DNA of 64,000 nt from Typha latifolia (GCA_019914945.1 CM034101.1:879188-943187), one strand, 5' to 3'. Shown: positions 43,003 through 55,014, counted from the stretch's first letter. Made by a program: numbers and translations. The notes: generated by a model from the sequence alone, not told the origin.

Positions 43003-46000
43003 ATGGAATGGATTTTATCCACGTTGGGGGCCGGTGTCGCCGACGAGCTCAGTCAGCACCGCTCCCTCAAGGGCGACATACGTAAGCTGCGGACTACTCT
43101 GCCCAGGATCCGTACCCTAATCGACAAAGCCGAGTGCTGGAGCTGGAAGCACAAGGACCTCGCCGAGCTACTCACGCAACTCAAGGACGCTGCCTACGAC
43201 GCCGGCGACCTGCTCGATGATTTCAACTACGAGGATCTGCAGTACAAGATCGAGGGCGGACAAAGTGAGGCAAGTCAAACCCTTCCCTCCTCTCTAAATG
43301 TTGCAATAAATGCTATTAGTAGTGCTACCAACAGTGTGAGAGATTTAGCTAGAAATGTTATCACCGGTGCTACGGAGAAAGTAAGGGATGCGAAAGGGAG
43401 GCTAGATCATATTGCTGCTGAGATGGAGGCCGTCATTAAACTGTTACATTTAGATGATGAATTGAAGCAGTGTGGCATACCAGTGAGACGAGAGACGAGC
43501 TCCTTCCTTATCGAATCGGAAGTGTTTGGGCGAGATGAGGAACGAGAGAAGGTGATCAATCTTTTGCTGTACTCAGGTGATGGATCTGGATCAAGCAGTA
43601 GTGTGTCTGTTCGTACTACTAAGAGAAGAAAGACGGAAAACGTGTCAGTTTTGCCTCTGGTTGGGATTGGAGGGGTGGGGAAGACTACCCTGGCTCAGCT
43701 TGTATACAATGATCAGAGGGTAAAGGATCACTTTGAGCTTAAAATGTGGGTTTGTGTGTCCGAATACTTTGATGTTACAAGGATAACTACAAATATCATA
43801 GATAAGCAATCTGATATCAGTAACTTGAGTTCCCTTCAAGCGATTCTAAACGAGAAGGTGATGTCAAGGAAGTTCTTGCTCGTTCTTGACGATGTGTGGA
43901 ATGAGGAAAGCGAGGAATGGAAGAGAATGGTTGCACCCCTGAGATCTGGGCTCCAAGGGAGCATGATCTTGCTGACCACTCGCTCCCGAAAGGTCGCCGA
44001 TATAACGGGCACGATGGAGCCAATATTTCTCAAGGGCTTGCCAAAGGATGCTTACTGGGAGTGCTTCAAGACATGTGCATTTGGTTTGGAGAAGCCAGAA
44101 GACTACCCAGAGTTAAAAGCCATTGGTAAGAAGATTGCTGCCAAGTTGAATGGATCTCCCCTAGCGGCAAAAACTTTGGGAGGGCTGCTGTACCAAGACA
44201 TGAATCCAAATCATTGGAGGAATATATTGAACAGCGAAATATGGGAACTACCACAGAAGGAAAATGACATCATACCGGCCCTGCGATTGAGCTATCAGTA
44301 TCTGTCCGCGGATCTCAAGCAGTGTTTCTCAATTTGTTCTATATATCCCAAAAATTCTGCCTATTACAAGGATGAGTTAACCTATCTCTGGTTGGCACAA
44401 GGCTACATTTTACCTCAAGCAAAAATGCTATTGGAAGATATAGGAACTACCTACATCAACGAGTTGGTGAGCAGGTCCTTCCTTCAGCCATCTCAGCCAT
44501 CTCAGCCATCTCATAAAGTATATGGTCGATACTTTATGCATGATTTGATTCACGACCTAGCACAATCTGTTTCACAAAGTGAATGTTTCAGTATACAAAA
44601 TGCAAATCTTCAAAAAGAAATCGTTGCCAGTACCCGTCATCTGGCAATAGATATTGAGAACATGGAATCAAGCAAGTTAACGGAGATAGGCAACTTGAAC
44701 AAACTGCAATCACTTCTCATCAGGTATTTCTTTAAGCCTGATTCTGGTCCCACAATTAAATTCTGGTTCAACAGACTCACAAATATCCGATATTTTGAAG
44801 TATCTTACTGTATGCTCGAAGAGCTGCCTGAGAGTATTGGCAACTTAAAACATCTTCGGTATCTTAACATATCTGGTACACGTGTTACAAGGTTACCTGA
44901 GGCAGTGTGTCGTCTTTATAATTTATTATTTTTGGGACTACAAGCATGTCCAATAACATACTTTCCTGAAGGCTTCAGCAACCTAATTAATTTGCGGAAC
45001 CTTATTTTACCAAATCCGATGATAGTTTCTAAGATAACGAATATCGGGAAGCTAACTTCTCTTCAAAATTTGGAGGAATTTGAGGTCCTAAAACAGCGGG
45101 GACATATGATTGAAGAACTAAAGGACATGAAGCAGCTAAGCGGAAGCTTGACGATTAGGAGTCTTGAGAACATTGAGAACAAGGAAGATGCTCGTGAAGC
45201 TAAGTTAAACAACAAGGAGTACCTGGATGAGTTGATCCTACTATGGTCTTATGGTAGAGACAGTAGTACCTCAGAGAGCTGTAACTCGGATCTTGAGGTC
45301 GAGGGGGTGCTTGAAGGACTCCGTCCACATCCGAATCTCAAACGGCTGGAAATCCGAGGCTTTAGAGGTGCCAAACTTTCACATTGGGTGCAGACGCAAA
45401 TGCTGCCTTGCTTAACCAGTCTCACGGTGAAAGATTGCCCACAACTCATGCAGATACCATCACTTACTTCCTTAAGCAGTCTCATTATTGAAGATTGTCC
45501 ACAACTCGTGAATATGCCATTACTCACTTCCTTAAGCTATCTTACTGTGAAAGATTGCCCACATATTGAGATGTCTTTCCTCCCTTCTGTTCGTGAACTG
45601 GAATTGATTGGTATGAGATGGAATGCACTTCCAAGATTGTGGGATGGATCCCAAAGTTCAACTGATGAAGACAGGACATATAAGCAAGTCTCATCCCTTA
45701 CTAAGTTACACATCCAACGGTGTGCAAACCTGACAAGTGTTGAAGAGTGGCTGCTGCCACACTGCCTGCATCCGATACTCAGGTCAATACACATCAGGGA
45801 TTGCGAAGAACTCATGACGATGCCCGTGGAAAGGTTTAAGGATATCATCTCTCTAGAGAAGCTGAAAATAGTAGATTGTCCCAAACTCAACTGCCCGACA
45901 GAAATGCTCTTGCCAACCTCCATCATAAGGTTTGAGTTGGATAACTGTGGCGATCTCGGCAAGTCACTTCCCAACTGCCTACGTAACCTCACAGCTCTAA

Positions 46001-46230
46001 CCTACTTGGTTATATGTAAGTGTCCACACGTAGCATCCCTTCCATTGCAAGTGGTGTCTCACCTGACAGCACTTGAATATTTGATTATTGAGGAATGTGA
46101 AAATATTAGGTCTTTAGAATGGATACAAGTTCCCCGATCCCTAAGAGATTTGCATATACACAAGTGTCCAAAGTTAATAGAATTAGACCTATGGATGCCT
46201 GATGGCGAAGTTCCGGAGGGGGAGATTTGA
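43003..46230 (+). CDS. CC-NB-ARC-LRR protein copy 2, C-terminally truncated by a frameshift
   Basis: Close tandem paralogue of copy 1, but its frame ends at residue 1075 against 1216. The CC domain (AYDAGDLLDDFNY), P-loop GIGGVGKTT (about 221-229), kinase-2 FLLVLDDVW and MHD (FMHDLIHDL) are present. The GLPL site reads GSPLAAK, further from consensus than copy 1, and RNBS-D is CFSICSIYPK. It differs from copy 1 by a SQPSQPSQP expansion before the MHD motif and by one fewer 20-residue LRR unit. The frame breaks near 46211-46230, where extra bases in a G-rich stretch lead to TGA; the matching C-terminal LRR sequence continues downstream in another frame. It may still give a shortened protein or be a young pseudogene. 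The start ATG context matches copy 1. Confidence 0.93.
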   Translation: MEWILSTLGAGVADELSQHRSLKGDIRKLRTTLPRIRTLIDKAECWSWKHKDLAELLTQLKDAAYDAGDLLDDFNYEDLQYKIEGGQSEASQTLPSSLNVAINAISSATNSVRDLARNVITGATEKVRDAKGRLDHIAAEMEAVIKLLHLDDELKQCGIPVRRETSSFLIESEVFGRDEEREKVINLLLYSGDGSGSSSSVSVRTTKRRKTENVSVLPLVGIGGVGKTTLAQLVYNDQRVKDHFELKMWVCVSEYFDVTRITTNIIDKQSDISNLSSLQAILNEKVMSRKFLLVLDDVWNEESEEWKRMVAPLRSGLQGSMILLTTRSRKVADITGTMEPIFLKGLPKDAYWECFKTCAFGLEKPEDYPELKAIGKKIAAKLNGSPLAAKTLGGLLYQDMNPNHWRNILNSEIWELPQKENDIIPALRLSYQYLSADLKQCFSICSIYPKNSAYYKDELTYLWLAQGYILPQAKMLLEDIGTTYINELVSRSFLQPSQPSQPSHKVYGRYFMHDLIHDLAQSVSQSECFSIQNANLQKEIVASTRHLAIDIENMESSKLTEIGNLNKLQSLLIRYFFKPDSGPTIKFWFNRLTNIRYFEVSYCMLEELPESIGNLKHLRYLNISGTRVTRLPEAVCRLYNLLFLGLQACPITYFPEGFSNLINLRNLILPNPMIVSKITNIGKLTSLQNLEEFEVLKQRGHMIEELKDMKQLSGSLTIRSLENIENKEDAREAKLNNKEYLDELILLWSYGRDSSTSESCNSDLEVEGVLEGLRPHPNLKRLEIRGFRGAKLSHWVQTQMLPCLTSLTVKDCPQLMQIPSLTSLSSLIIEDCPQLVNMPLLTSLSYLTVKDCPHIEMSFLPSVRELELIGMRWNALPRLWDGSQSSTDEDRTYKQVSSLTKLHIQRCANLTSVEEWLLPHCLHPILRSIHIRDCEELMTMPVERFKDIISLEKLKIVDCPKLNCPTEMLLPTSIIRFELDNCGDLGKSLPNCLRNLTALTYLVICKCPHVASLPLQVVSHLTALEYLIIEECENIRSLEWIQVPRSLRDLHIHKCPKLIELDLWMPDGEVPEGEI
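44487..44513 (+). repeat. In-frame 9-bp expansion in NLR copy 2
   Basis: The unit CAGCCATCT is present about three times, encoding repeated Gln-Pro-Ser, where copy 1 has a single unit. It lies just before the MHD motif of the ARC2 region. Confidence 0.85.
45412..45591 (+). repeat. Three tandem 60-bp LRR units in NLR copy 2
   Basis: Period-60 units starting at 45412, 45472 and 45532, equivalent to the four-unit block of copy 1. Confidence 0.87.
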
Positions 46231-46625
46231 GGGTATGCCATTGCTCATTTTTTTTTACCATCGACAGCACGGCTTTCCTCAAACTGTCATTTTTGAGAAG
46301 TCCGCCTCTCTTACTCAAACAACTCAGAATATGTGATTCTCCTGAGCACGTGATGTTTACCGGGCAGGGACATGAATGGTTGCAAAGCCTCAAATTACTT
46401 AACGCGCTATGGTTTGACCGTAGCTTAAATCTTCAGTCTCTACCAGCAGAGTTGCATAGCATGACTTCTTCCCTTGAAAATTTGGTAATAGATTCTTGTC
46501 CTGCGATCCAGTCGCTGCCGGAGGAGGGCCTACCCACATCCCTCCGTTTCTTAAGTTTCAATAATTGCCATCCGATGTTGACAGAGCAGTTGGAAAAGTA
46601 CAAAACACTGATGAAGCTGCTCTAG
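46231..46625 (+). pseudogene. Orphaned C-terminal LRR remnant of NLR copy 2
   Basis: The sequence equivalent to the last 120 or so residues of copy 1 (FLRSPPL, SPEHVMFTG, LNLQSLPAELHSM, LTEQLEKYK) is open in a different frame and ends at the same relative stop codon (46623-46625). Compared with copy 1 the break region has about 4 extra bases in the G-rich run and 1 extra near a T9 run, a net shift of 5. A very short in-place intron (GTATGC to CGACAG, under 40 bases) is too small for plants. Without editing or a sequence error this part is not translated with the rest. Confidence 0.85.
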
Positions 46626-48290
46626 GAGTTGGTTGATTTCATGGGGTAATTCTCAGACCACCATTCCTTACTGCCATTTCCCACTACTGCATTTGATGAC
46701 GAATTGAACTATCTAGGTAGCCAATGCCGAAAAGTTAAGCTAATTGGATCACTTTTAACTCTATATTTCTCTTTATGTAATATAGAGCTCTCTGTGATTA
46801 TGTACTTTCTCCTACTGCTTTTGTCTTTCTAGTAGGACTTTACTTGTTAGATGATAATTAATTAACTTCGCTTCTTTCATTGTTCCAGAGTAAACAAATT
46901 CGGAAGATCTCTAACCACTCTACTACTTTGGATGGCCGGTGCAGGGGCTTGTTGCCCATGCAAACGCTGAATTAATGGAGGAGGTGAAATTAACATTTAC
47001 TATATTTTGTTCTTCTTTCGTGTACTCATTCTCTGTTGTATAGTATTCTTCCATTAGTGTTTTAATTGGAGAGTGCTATGTCGTGTACTTGGTCTGTTCC
47101 AAGCCTGGTATTCCATCTTGTGATCTTATATATAAACTATTTGAGAAACTGGCGACCTTTACTCTGCTTTTGTTGTATATGCTTCTTCTTCTTCTTTGGT
47201 TTTGAAGTTCAACCCTCGCACCTGGCTTATCTTGCAGAGTTATTTGTATTGAATTAAGTGGGTGGATCTTTTATAGGCATAGCCAGTCTGATCCATTTAT
47301 GTGCACCGTTGCATGAATCAAGATTAAGATATGAACTACGTGAGATGCAACACACACATAGTAGAAACTTTTGATATATCATAAGTTGGGCTAAAGGAGA
47401 TGAGCTTTCTGCTCATCATTGTTCAGCTCTAATCCAACAATGTTCATGGATTAGCTTCTTATATGCTAATTATATCCTTTTTCTCCTGCATCTTTATTTT
47501 TGTTATCCTGGTAGGGTGCATCTGGGACTAAGGGTAATGTACTCATGTCAGATGTCCTAATACCGATCTGTTCTTAATTCAAATTTGGCACTATCTATGA
47601 ATCAATTTTATGTGTACAAAATTGACTCCATGCCCATCCCTTCTCGGGCCCAGCCCACACATACTCGCCTATTAGCCCAGGCCTCCTCCCTCTTTCTCCA
47701 CCAATGGACGCTGCCTGCCCATCTAGCACGGCAACGAGTCACGTAGTAAAGCCTGACCCAAACTCAACTCAGCTTACCTTTTAATTTGATAACATTTAAA
47801 TTATTACAAGCCTAATATACCAAAGAGACGAAGAGATTTGTCAATCATTAACGGCATAACAATGAAATACATTGTATTAAACTCAAATGGTACAAACAAA
47901 ATATATATTACATCACAACCCATAAGCGACCCATTCACAAAAAAAACACAATGTCCAACAGCTCTGTTGTGACTGTAGCAAACGTCGAACATCGATTTTC
48001 ACCATTGACAACTCACCAACAAAGAGAAGAATAAACAAACTAGATAAACTACAAGCACATATAGACATTCCTAAGAAAGACAACTCTTCAACTCGCTATC
48101 TCTATTTATTCAGTTGCGCAAATATATTAAGCAAACGTGTACAAAATGAAAGCATATATTTGACATCTCAGCTGCTAATCTTATCTTAGTTGGCATTATA
48201 CATTTTGCCAAAAATTTAAGTTATGGACTAGTTGGAAATTAGGGTACTGCATGCAAGCAAAGTTCCTTATATGTGAGTTCAAATGGGAAG
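46626..48290. repeat. Duplicated 3' flank of NLR copy 2
   Basis: Counterpart of 37953-39722. The donor of the presumed 3' UTR intron is changed here (GGGTAATTCT instead of GGGTAAGTCT), while the acceptor TGTTCCAG at 46881-46888 is kept. No gene was seen. Confidence 0.82.
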
Positions 48291-50526
48291 GATACGTACA
48301 TTTTTCCCTTCAAGAAAGAGTTAAAACCTTGGGCAGGATTCAGCTTAAATTGTTAGGCCATCACATGGATGCGACCCCAGCTATAGGAGTGGGGGCTAAT
48401 AAGTGGTGTCACGGAATTTGTTGACATTATAAACCCCATTGACGTTAAGGGCATAGCAAACTATATATTATTCCTCTTTGAAATGTATTCGTCTTACAAA
48501 GTAGGTAAGAATTTTTTGTCGTCAGCTGATAAATATACCTTCGAAAAAGATAGAGTATGAAATGTAAATTTTATTTATTTATTTATTTTCTTTAGTTTAA
48601 GATACATAGAGCTTTATGAGATTCTCTTCTTCAAGTTCACAAGTTGTGAGATTCACATGATCCTAATCGCTGTCAGTGTCTCTTTCTCTGTTCGTTGTCT
48701 TACTGTGGAGACTGATGGATTATTTCACGTTAAAAATAATTAATTAAGTACATATATAAATGCATTGGTCGATCTGGAGAATTATGTAAGCCAAATCTAG
48801 CGATTAGTTTAGTATAGTCGGGTGTCGAATTTCTTGGTTGGACTTTGAATTTTTATTTTATTTTATCCTGAAAGAGTCAAACTATACGTTAGCCTGTTCT
48901 TTGTTTCATCTTCATTTTTTTGGGGGGTCAAATAGGAGTTGAATTTCTTATGTCAAATAGTTCAAATTAGTAGTCATATGTGAGAAAAATATATATTTGA
49001 TAAGATAGTGATACAACGGATATATTTATATATGTATATCACAACAATTAATTTCTCATTTTCACATCTTATTATGCTTCATAATCTCGTCGTTTAGTAT
49101 GACAAATCCTCTTTCAATCCATTCTATATCACATATTCTTGGCCTACCAAATCTCAAATAAAATCTCGGGATAGATCTTAATTAGGACCAATCTCATCCG
49201 TTATATAATCTTCAAGCCAAACTGGTGCTGTTATTGTTGGTTATATATATATATATTCCACAATAGGACTAGGTTCACCTACAGACTTATATTCAACCAA
49301 TCAAATTTAAGAATTTAATTAGTTAAATATTTCCTTTACGTTTGACTACACACATATAACAGGAGTAGCAATTAAGAGTTTCTCTTTAATTACCACGTAA
49401 ACATAAAAAGGTATCTATCAATCATTTGAAGCACACAAGAAGGTGGGTAAGCAAAAGAGGGGTGGTTTACCAAATAGTAACCTTGATAATTAACCACATA
49501 AATTAAGCATCTAACAACCAATCTCCTTCCACCATCCACCCTTATCTAAACCTCATTGGATTAACAATAGGAAAAGAAAGTTTCCTCTCATACCCACATA
49601 TATAGACTCTAGGCACAAAACAACATCATCCTTAGCTTAATTTATGTGCATTTGCGTTAATTGAGTCGTTGCCTACATTCCCCTTTCTCCCCCTCCTCTC
49701 CTCCACTTGTTAAAGAAATGCCACAAAAGGACACTTGGGCTGGTGGATCAACCCCAGTGACGTACAATTGCGTATATTATGGAGTTAATTTGCAATGGCA
49801 ACTTTAAGAAAGTATTATGAGATAATTAAGGGATGTTGTGGAGGAGAAGAGTACAAAAAAATGGCCCGGGAGAATAATTTGGTTGCTTGTTTTATTCATG
49901 GGAATTATTCATGGAGTGAGCTGTTTGACCTGCACCCGTGATTTAAAAGCTTGACAACCTCCTTAAGTTTTCATACTAGAGGTTGACTCGTGCTTCTCTA
50001 CGTACGGATCCTCTATACGACCCGAAGCATCAGAAAACTACAGTACACCTATACTCTACCGCTGCCACGTGGCCAATTTGGTTTAATGGAGGAAGCCAAC
50101 TGCTCTCTTTCTGAGACTTCCTCAGATGATGTATGTGGTCGTGTAACTCTTAAATCCCAAATCCTAACAGCTATATCTCCATGCAATCCTTCCATATCTC
50201 TCTCTCTCCTCTCCTCTCCTCTTCTCTTCTCTTCTCTTTCTAGAGGCCAACATGGGCGGTGTCATTCAATGGCATCTGTTTCGATTCCCTGACATGGTCT
50301 TCTCTCTCTGCACCCCCTCTTTAAACCCCCTCCAATTCCCAATCACTTCAATACCACACAACTCGATACAGCGCTTGTAATACTAACCCCAACCCCATGC
50401 TTGCATGCAGCGCAAACCAAACTCCCCCCTTCTCTCTTCCTCTTCCTCTTCCTCCTCTTCCTCTTCTCATATAAAACTTTTGTCTCAGAAGAGCTTGAAG
50501 TCTAGCAAGTCGTAGTAGTAGTAGAC
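48291..50526. other. Intergenic region and GSO1-like promoter
   Basis: AT-rich with a short TA run near 49240. CT-rich tracts at 50195-50240 and 50420-50470 lie close to the receptor kinase start and are probably promoter or 5' UTR. A TATAAAA motif near 50470 is only about 55 bases before the ATG, so it would give a very short 5' UTR if used. No other gene was seen. Confidence 0.5.
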
Positions 50527-53500
50527 ATGGCTCACTTCCATCTTCCATTGATCATTCTTTTGGTTTTTGTCTGCTCTTCTTCGTTTGCTTTGGAGATGGA
50601 CGTTCTCCTGGAGGTAAAGAAGGCATTTGTGGAGGACCCATTGGGAGTTCTCCAAGATTGGAGCTCGGACAACCCGGACATTTGTACTTGGACCGGAGTC
50701 ACATGTGACTCGGCTGAGTCGACGGTGGTGGGGCTCAACCTGACGCAGTCGTCCCTGGCCGGCTCGGTGCCTGACTCGCTTTCCGGGCTAACTGGGCTAC
50801 GAGTCATCGACCTGTCTGTGAACCGGTTGACCGGGCCAATCCCGGGACAGCTGTCTAAGCTTCCATCTCTATCCACTCTTCTCCTCTACACCAACCAACT
50901 CTCCGGTCCGATCCCTCCTTCCCTCGGCTCCGTTTCGAGTCTCCGAGTCCTTCGAATCGGCGACAACCAAGGCATCTCGGGAGCGATTCCTGACTCGTTC
51001 GGGGGTTTGAAGTCTCTGAACACATTGGGTTTGGCCTCTTGCAACCTGACCGGGTCAATACCAAGTCGGCTCGGCGAGTTGACTCAGCTGGAGAATCTAG
51101 TCCTCCAACGTAACAACATTGAAGGACCGATTCCACCGGAGATTGGGAATTGCACGAATCTCGTAGTGCTGGCATTAGCGGGGAACCGACTCAGTGGGAG
51201 AATTCCCTCCGAACTCGGAAGGTTGGGCAATCTCCACACGCTAAACTTAGCCAGCAACTCGCTCGAAGGGGAGATTCCGAGTCAACTCGGAGAGCTGACC
51301 CAACTCGTGTACCTCAACCTCATGTCCAACCAGCTCGAGGGGACCATTCCTATCTCTCTTGGGAAATTGGGCAGTCTCGAAACCATCGACTTGTCTGCAA
51401 ACAAGCTCGACGGCGGAATTCCGGCGGAGCTCGGGGAACTGAGTCAACTCAGTTATCTCGTCCTGTCAAGCAACAAGCTCACTGGCCTTGTACCAAAGAA
51501 CCTGTGTAAGAATCTTTCTTCATTAGAGCATTTGCTTCTATCCACCAACAACTTAACCGGAGAAATCCCAGCCAGTTTGGCGAATTGCCATGCTCTGCAG
51601 CAGCTGGATTTGGCCAACAACAGCCTCGCCGGCGCGATCCCCGCCGAGCTCGGCGAGCTCACCGGTCTCACCGACCTCTTGCTCAATAATAACAGCTTAT
51701 CCGGAGTAATCCCTGCATCATTTTACAACCTCACCAATCTTCAGACCCTGTCGTTGTACCACAACGAGGTCCGAGGCCAACTGCTAGAGGAGATCGGTAG
51801 GTTAACCAATCTCGAGATTCTTTTCCTTTACGAGAACCAGTTCTCCGGTGAGATACCGATGGCCATCGGCAACTGCTCGAGCTTGCAGATGGTGGATCTC
51901 TTCGGCAACCAGTTCAGTGGGAGCATCCCGGTCACCGTCGGCCGTCTAAAGGAGCTAACTTTCTTGCATCTGAGGCAGAATTCCCTCGCCGGAGAGTTGC
52001 CCGCGACTCTCGGGAATTGCCGGCTGCTCGCGGTTTTGGATTTAGCCGATAACCAACTGTCAGGAGGGATTCCGGCGACTTTCGGGTTCTTGGAATCTCT
52101 CGAGCAGTTCATGTTGTACAACAATTCACTGGAAGGCAGCATTCCGGATGAGATGTTTAATTGCCGGAATATAACCAGAGTGAACTTATCTAACAACAGA
52201 TTCAATGGGAGCATTCTTCCTCTCTGTGGCTCCACTTCTCTTCTCTCCTTTGATCTCACCAACAACTCGTTCAACCACGAGGTTCCGGCGCAGCTCGGAA
52301 ACTCGCCGATGCTCGAGAGGATTCGGCTCGGGAGCAATGGAATAGGCGGCAGGATCCCGCCGACCATCGGAAGGATCGGCGCGCTCTCGCTCCTCGACCT
52401 CTCAGGGAATTCGCTCACCGGAGAAATACCCAAGCAGCTCTCCGCATGCAGCAAGCTCAGCCACATCGTCTTGAACAATAACCACCTCACCGGCGCGATA
52501 CCGAGGTGGCTCGGGAGTTTGCCGCGGCTGGGGGAGCTCACACTCTCCTCCAATGCTTTCTCAGGGCCTCTTCCAGCAGAGCTCTTCAATTCTTCCAATC
52601 TCCTGAAGCTTTCCCTTGATGACAACTTGCTGAATGGCTCACTCCCTTCTGAGATCAGCAATCTTGGCTCACTCAATGTGCTCAATCTTGCCAAGAACCA
52701 GCTCTCTGGATCAATCCCTGCTTCCCTGGGAAAGCTCAGCAATCTTTATGAGCTCAGGCTCTCTCACAATCTCTTCTCTGGGGAGATACCATTTGAGCTT
52801 CGTCAGTTGCAGGAGCTACAGAGTGCATTAGACCTCAGCTACAACAACCTCAGTGGCGGCATCCCTGCTTCTCTGGAGTCACTCTCCAAGCTCGAAGACA
52901 TGGACCTCTCGCATAACTCACTCACCGGAGAAGTCCCTCGCCAAATCGCCGAGATGAGTAGCTTGGTGACGCTTGATCTCTCCTACAACAAGCTGCAGGG
53001 CAAACTGGATGGACGATTCTCTCGGTGGCCGCCGCAGTCCTTCGCCGCGAACCTTGATCTCTGCGGTAGTCCCTTACAACCATGTACTACTCCTGCGTCA
53101 GCCTCCGGCAGCCGCTCGACGATGCACTCTGCGTCCATCGCATTAATCTCTGCGTCAGTGACGCTCGCGGTGGTCCTCCTACTGATCGCTGCCGCGGTGT
53201 CGGTCAGACGCCGGTATCCGGGAAGGACAAGCGAGGTGAACTGCGCCTACTCTTCGACATCCTCGCACGTCACTAGGCAATTGATCATCAAAGGCTCGGC
53301 GAGGCGCGAGTTCAAGTGGGATACGATCATGGATGCGACGAGCAACTTGAGCGACGAGTTCGCCATCGGGGCGGGGGGATCGGGGACCGTCTACCGAGCG
53401 GAGTTGCCGAGCGGCGAGACGGTCGCCGTGAAGAAGATTGTAAACATGGATGGCGATCTTCTAATGCATGATAAGAGCTTCACTAGGGAGGTGAAAATCC

Positions 53501-54352
53501 TAGGCCGGATCAGGCACCGGCATCTGGTGAAGCTTTTGGGATTCATAACCAATAGCGACGGAGTCAATTTGTTGATATATGAGTACATGGAGAACGGAAG
53601 CGTCTGGGATTGGCTGCACAAGCCGGAGGTGAATCAGAAGAGGCGGCGGGAGCTGAGCTGGGAGGCCCGGCTAAAGATCGCGTTCGGGCTCGCGAAGGGC
53701 GTCGAATACCTGCACCACGATTGCGTGCCGAGGATACTTCACAGGGACATTAAGTCGAGCAACTTGCTGCTTGACGGGGACATGGAGGCGCATCTCGGCG
53801 ACTTCGGACTGGCGAAGGCGGTCATCGACAGCAACCATCATGTCGATTCCAAAGGATACACCGAGTCCGCTTCTTGCTTCGCTGGCTCCTACGGCTACAT
53901 TGCTCCAGGTATACAACTTGCCGCATGCCTCTCTTGTCAACTATACATATCCATTGCAAGTTGCTCAAAGTTTAGAACTGTTTGCAGAGTATGCTTACAC
54001 GTTGAAAGCAACCGAGAAGAGCGACATTTACAGCATGGGAATCGTGCTTATGGAGCTTGTCACTGGGTTGATGCCAACCGATCACACCTTTTCCGGAGAC
54101 ATGGACATGGTGAGATGGGTGCAATCTCGTGTAGGCTCGCCGGCTTCGGTGCGCGACGAGGTGTTCGACTGGAGTCTGAAACCTCTGTCGCAGTGTGAGG
54201 AGTTGTCAATGCTGGAGGTGCTCGATGTGGCTCTGCAGTGCACCGGAACGGCCCCGGGCGACCGGCCTAGTATGAGGCAAGTGTCTGACCTCCTCCTCCA
54301 CATCTCTTTGAGGATTCAAAGAGTCGGCTCTGGGAAGATGATTGGGAAATAA
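50527..54352 (+). CDS. GSO1: LRR receptor-like kinase, GSO1/SGN3 type
   Basis: Plasma-membrane receptor of LRR-RLK subfamily XI. In Arabidopsis, GSO1/SGN3 and GSO2 perceive CIF and TWS1 peptides and control Casparian-strip and embryonic cuticle integrity. Exon 1 is 50527-53908 and exon 2 is 53988-54352, with a 79-bp intron; together they give 1248 residues, close to Arabidopsis GSO1. A signal peptide (PLIILLVFVCSSSFALEMDV) is followed by an LRRNT region (LQDWSSDNPDICTWTGVTCD), about 30 LRRs with LxGxIPxxLG spacing, a membrane segment at about residues 868-890, and a kinase with GAGGSGTVYRAELPSG, AVKKI, LHRDIKSSNLLLDGD and HLGDFGLAKAV. The intron splits a Glu codon in the YIAPEYAY motif (subdomain VIII). 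The frame also reads through the intron to 54198, but that loses kinase subdomains IX-XI, so the spliced form is surely right. Confidence 0.96.
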
Positions 54353-55014
54353 GCATTTAGTTGCAAGTGTTGGGAGAAGTTTTTGCCAATGTAAAAGTAA
54401 CAAAGAGCCCTTTAGCTTGTTGACCCGCATCCGTATCGCGGAAGGATTCAACTAAGAAGTGCCACTTTTAGAGGCACTGTATTGTCTTTTAGAGGGTGGT
54501 AGGTAATTTTGTTTCATTGCTATATTTGCCTCCTGCAAGGCTGTTCTTTCTGAAAACATTAGTGCATGATCATGAACATCCCTACAAGGAACACTGCAAT
54601 ATCCAGCTCCTTGGAAGCAGCACAAGAGCGATCACATACAATATCTATGCCAATCCAATATGTAATGTTCAAGACAATAAGTCAACGGAAATATATAAAA
54701 CAATAGAAATAAATTTTACAAGAATTGCATAAGAAACAAAAAGGCTTAATCTGTAGATGAGGGAATAGGATCAGGAAAAAATGATCATTCAGGCAACTTT
54801 GTGTTCAGATAGAAATAGCTGCACTCTGAAAAAAGTATTTAATTGTATTAAAAGACAACAGCTTATTGCAGAAGAGTATCTTGATTCAAGCATGACAGAG
54901 ATACTGGTTCCATAATTGTACCAGAAACACTGATTCTTAAAATTCTTAAACTACAATCCACATGGCATTTATGAGTTCGGGAGAGGCTCTTGGCAAGCTA
55001 TAGCATTCAAAGAT
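54353..55014. other. Intergenic region between convergent genes
   Basis: GSO1-like 3' UTR on the left and probable 3' UTR of the small minus-strand gene on the right. AT-rich, no coding signal. Confidence 0.45.

Noticed and set aside
46236..46272. Possible mini-intron (GTATGC to CGACAG) that might rescue NLR copy 2
   Set aside because: Fewer than 40 bases, below the usual plant intron minimum, and the TGA lies before the donor.
51828..52742. 304-residue minus-strand frame inside the GSO1-like gene
   Set aside because: Mirror of the repetitive LRR coding sequence; low-complexity Ser/Leu/Pro composition with no start context or domain.
53909..54198. Unspliced continuation of the GSO1-like frame
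   Set aside because: Reading through the 79-bp intron destroys the APE motif and later kinase subdomains; the spliced form restores YIAPEYAY and the full kinase.
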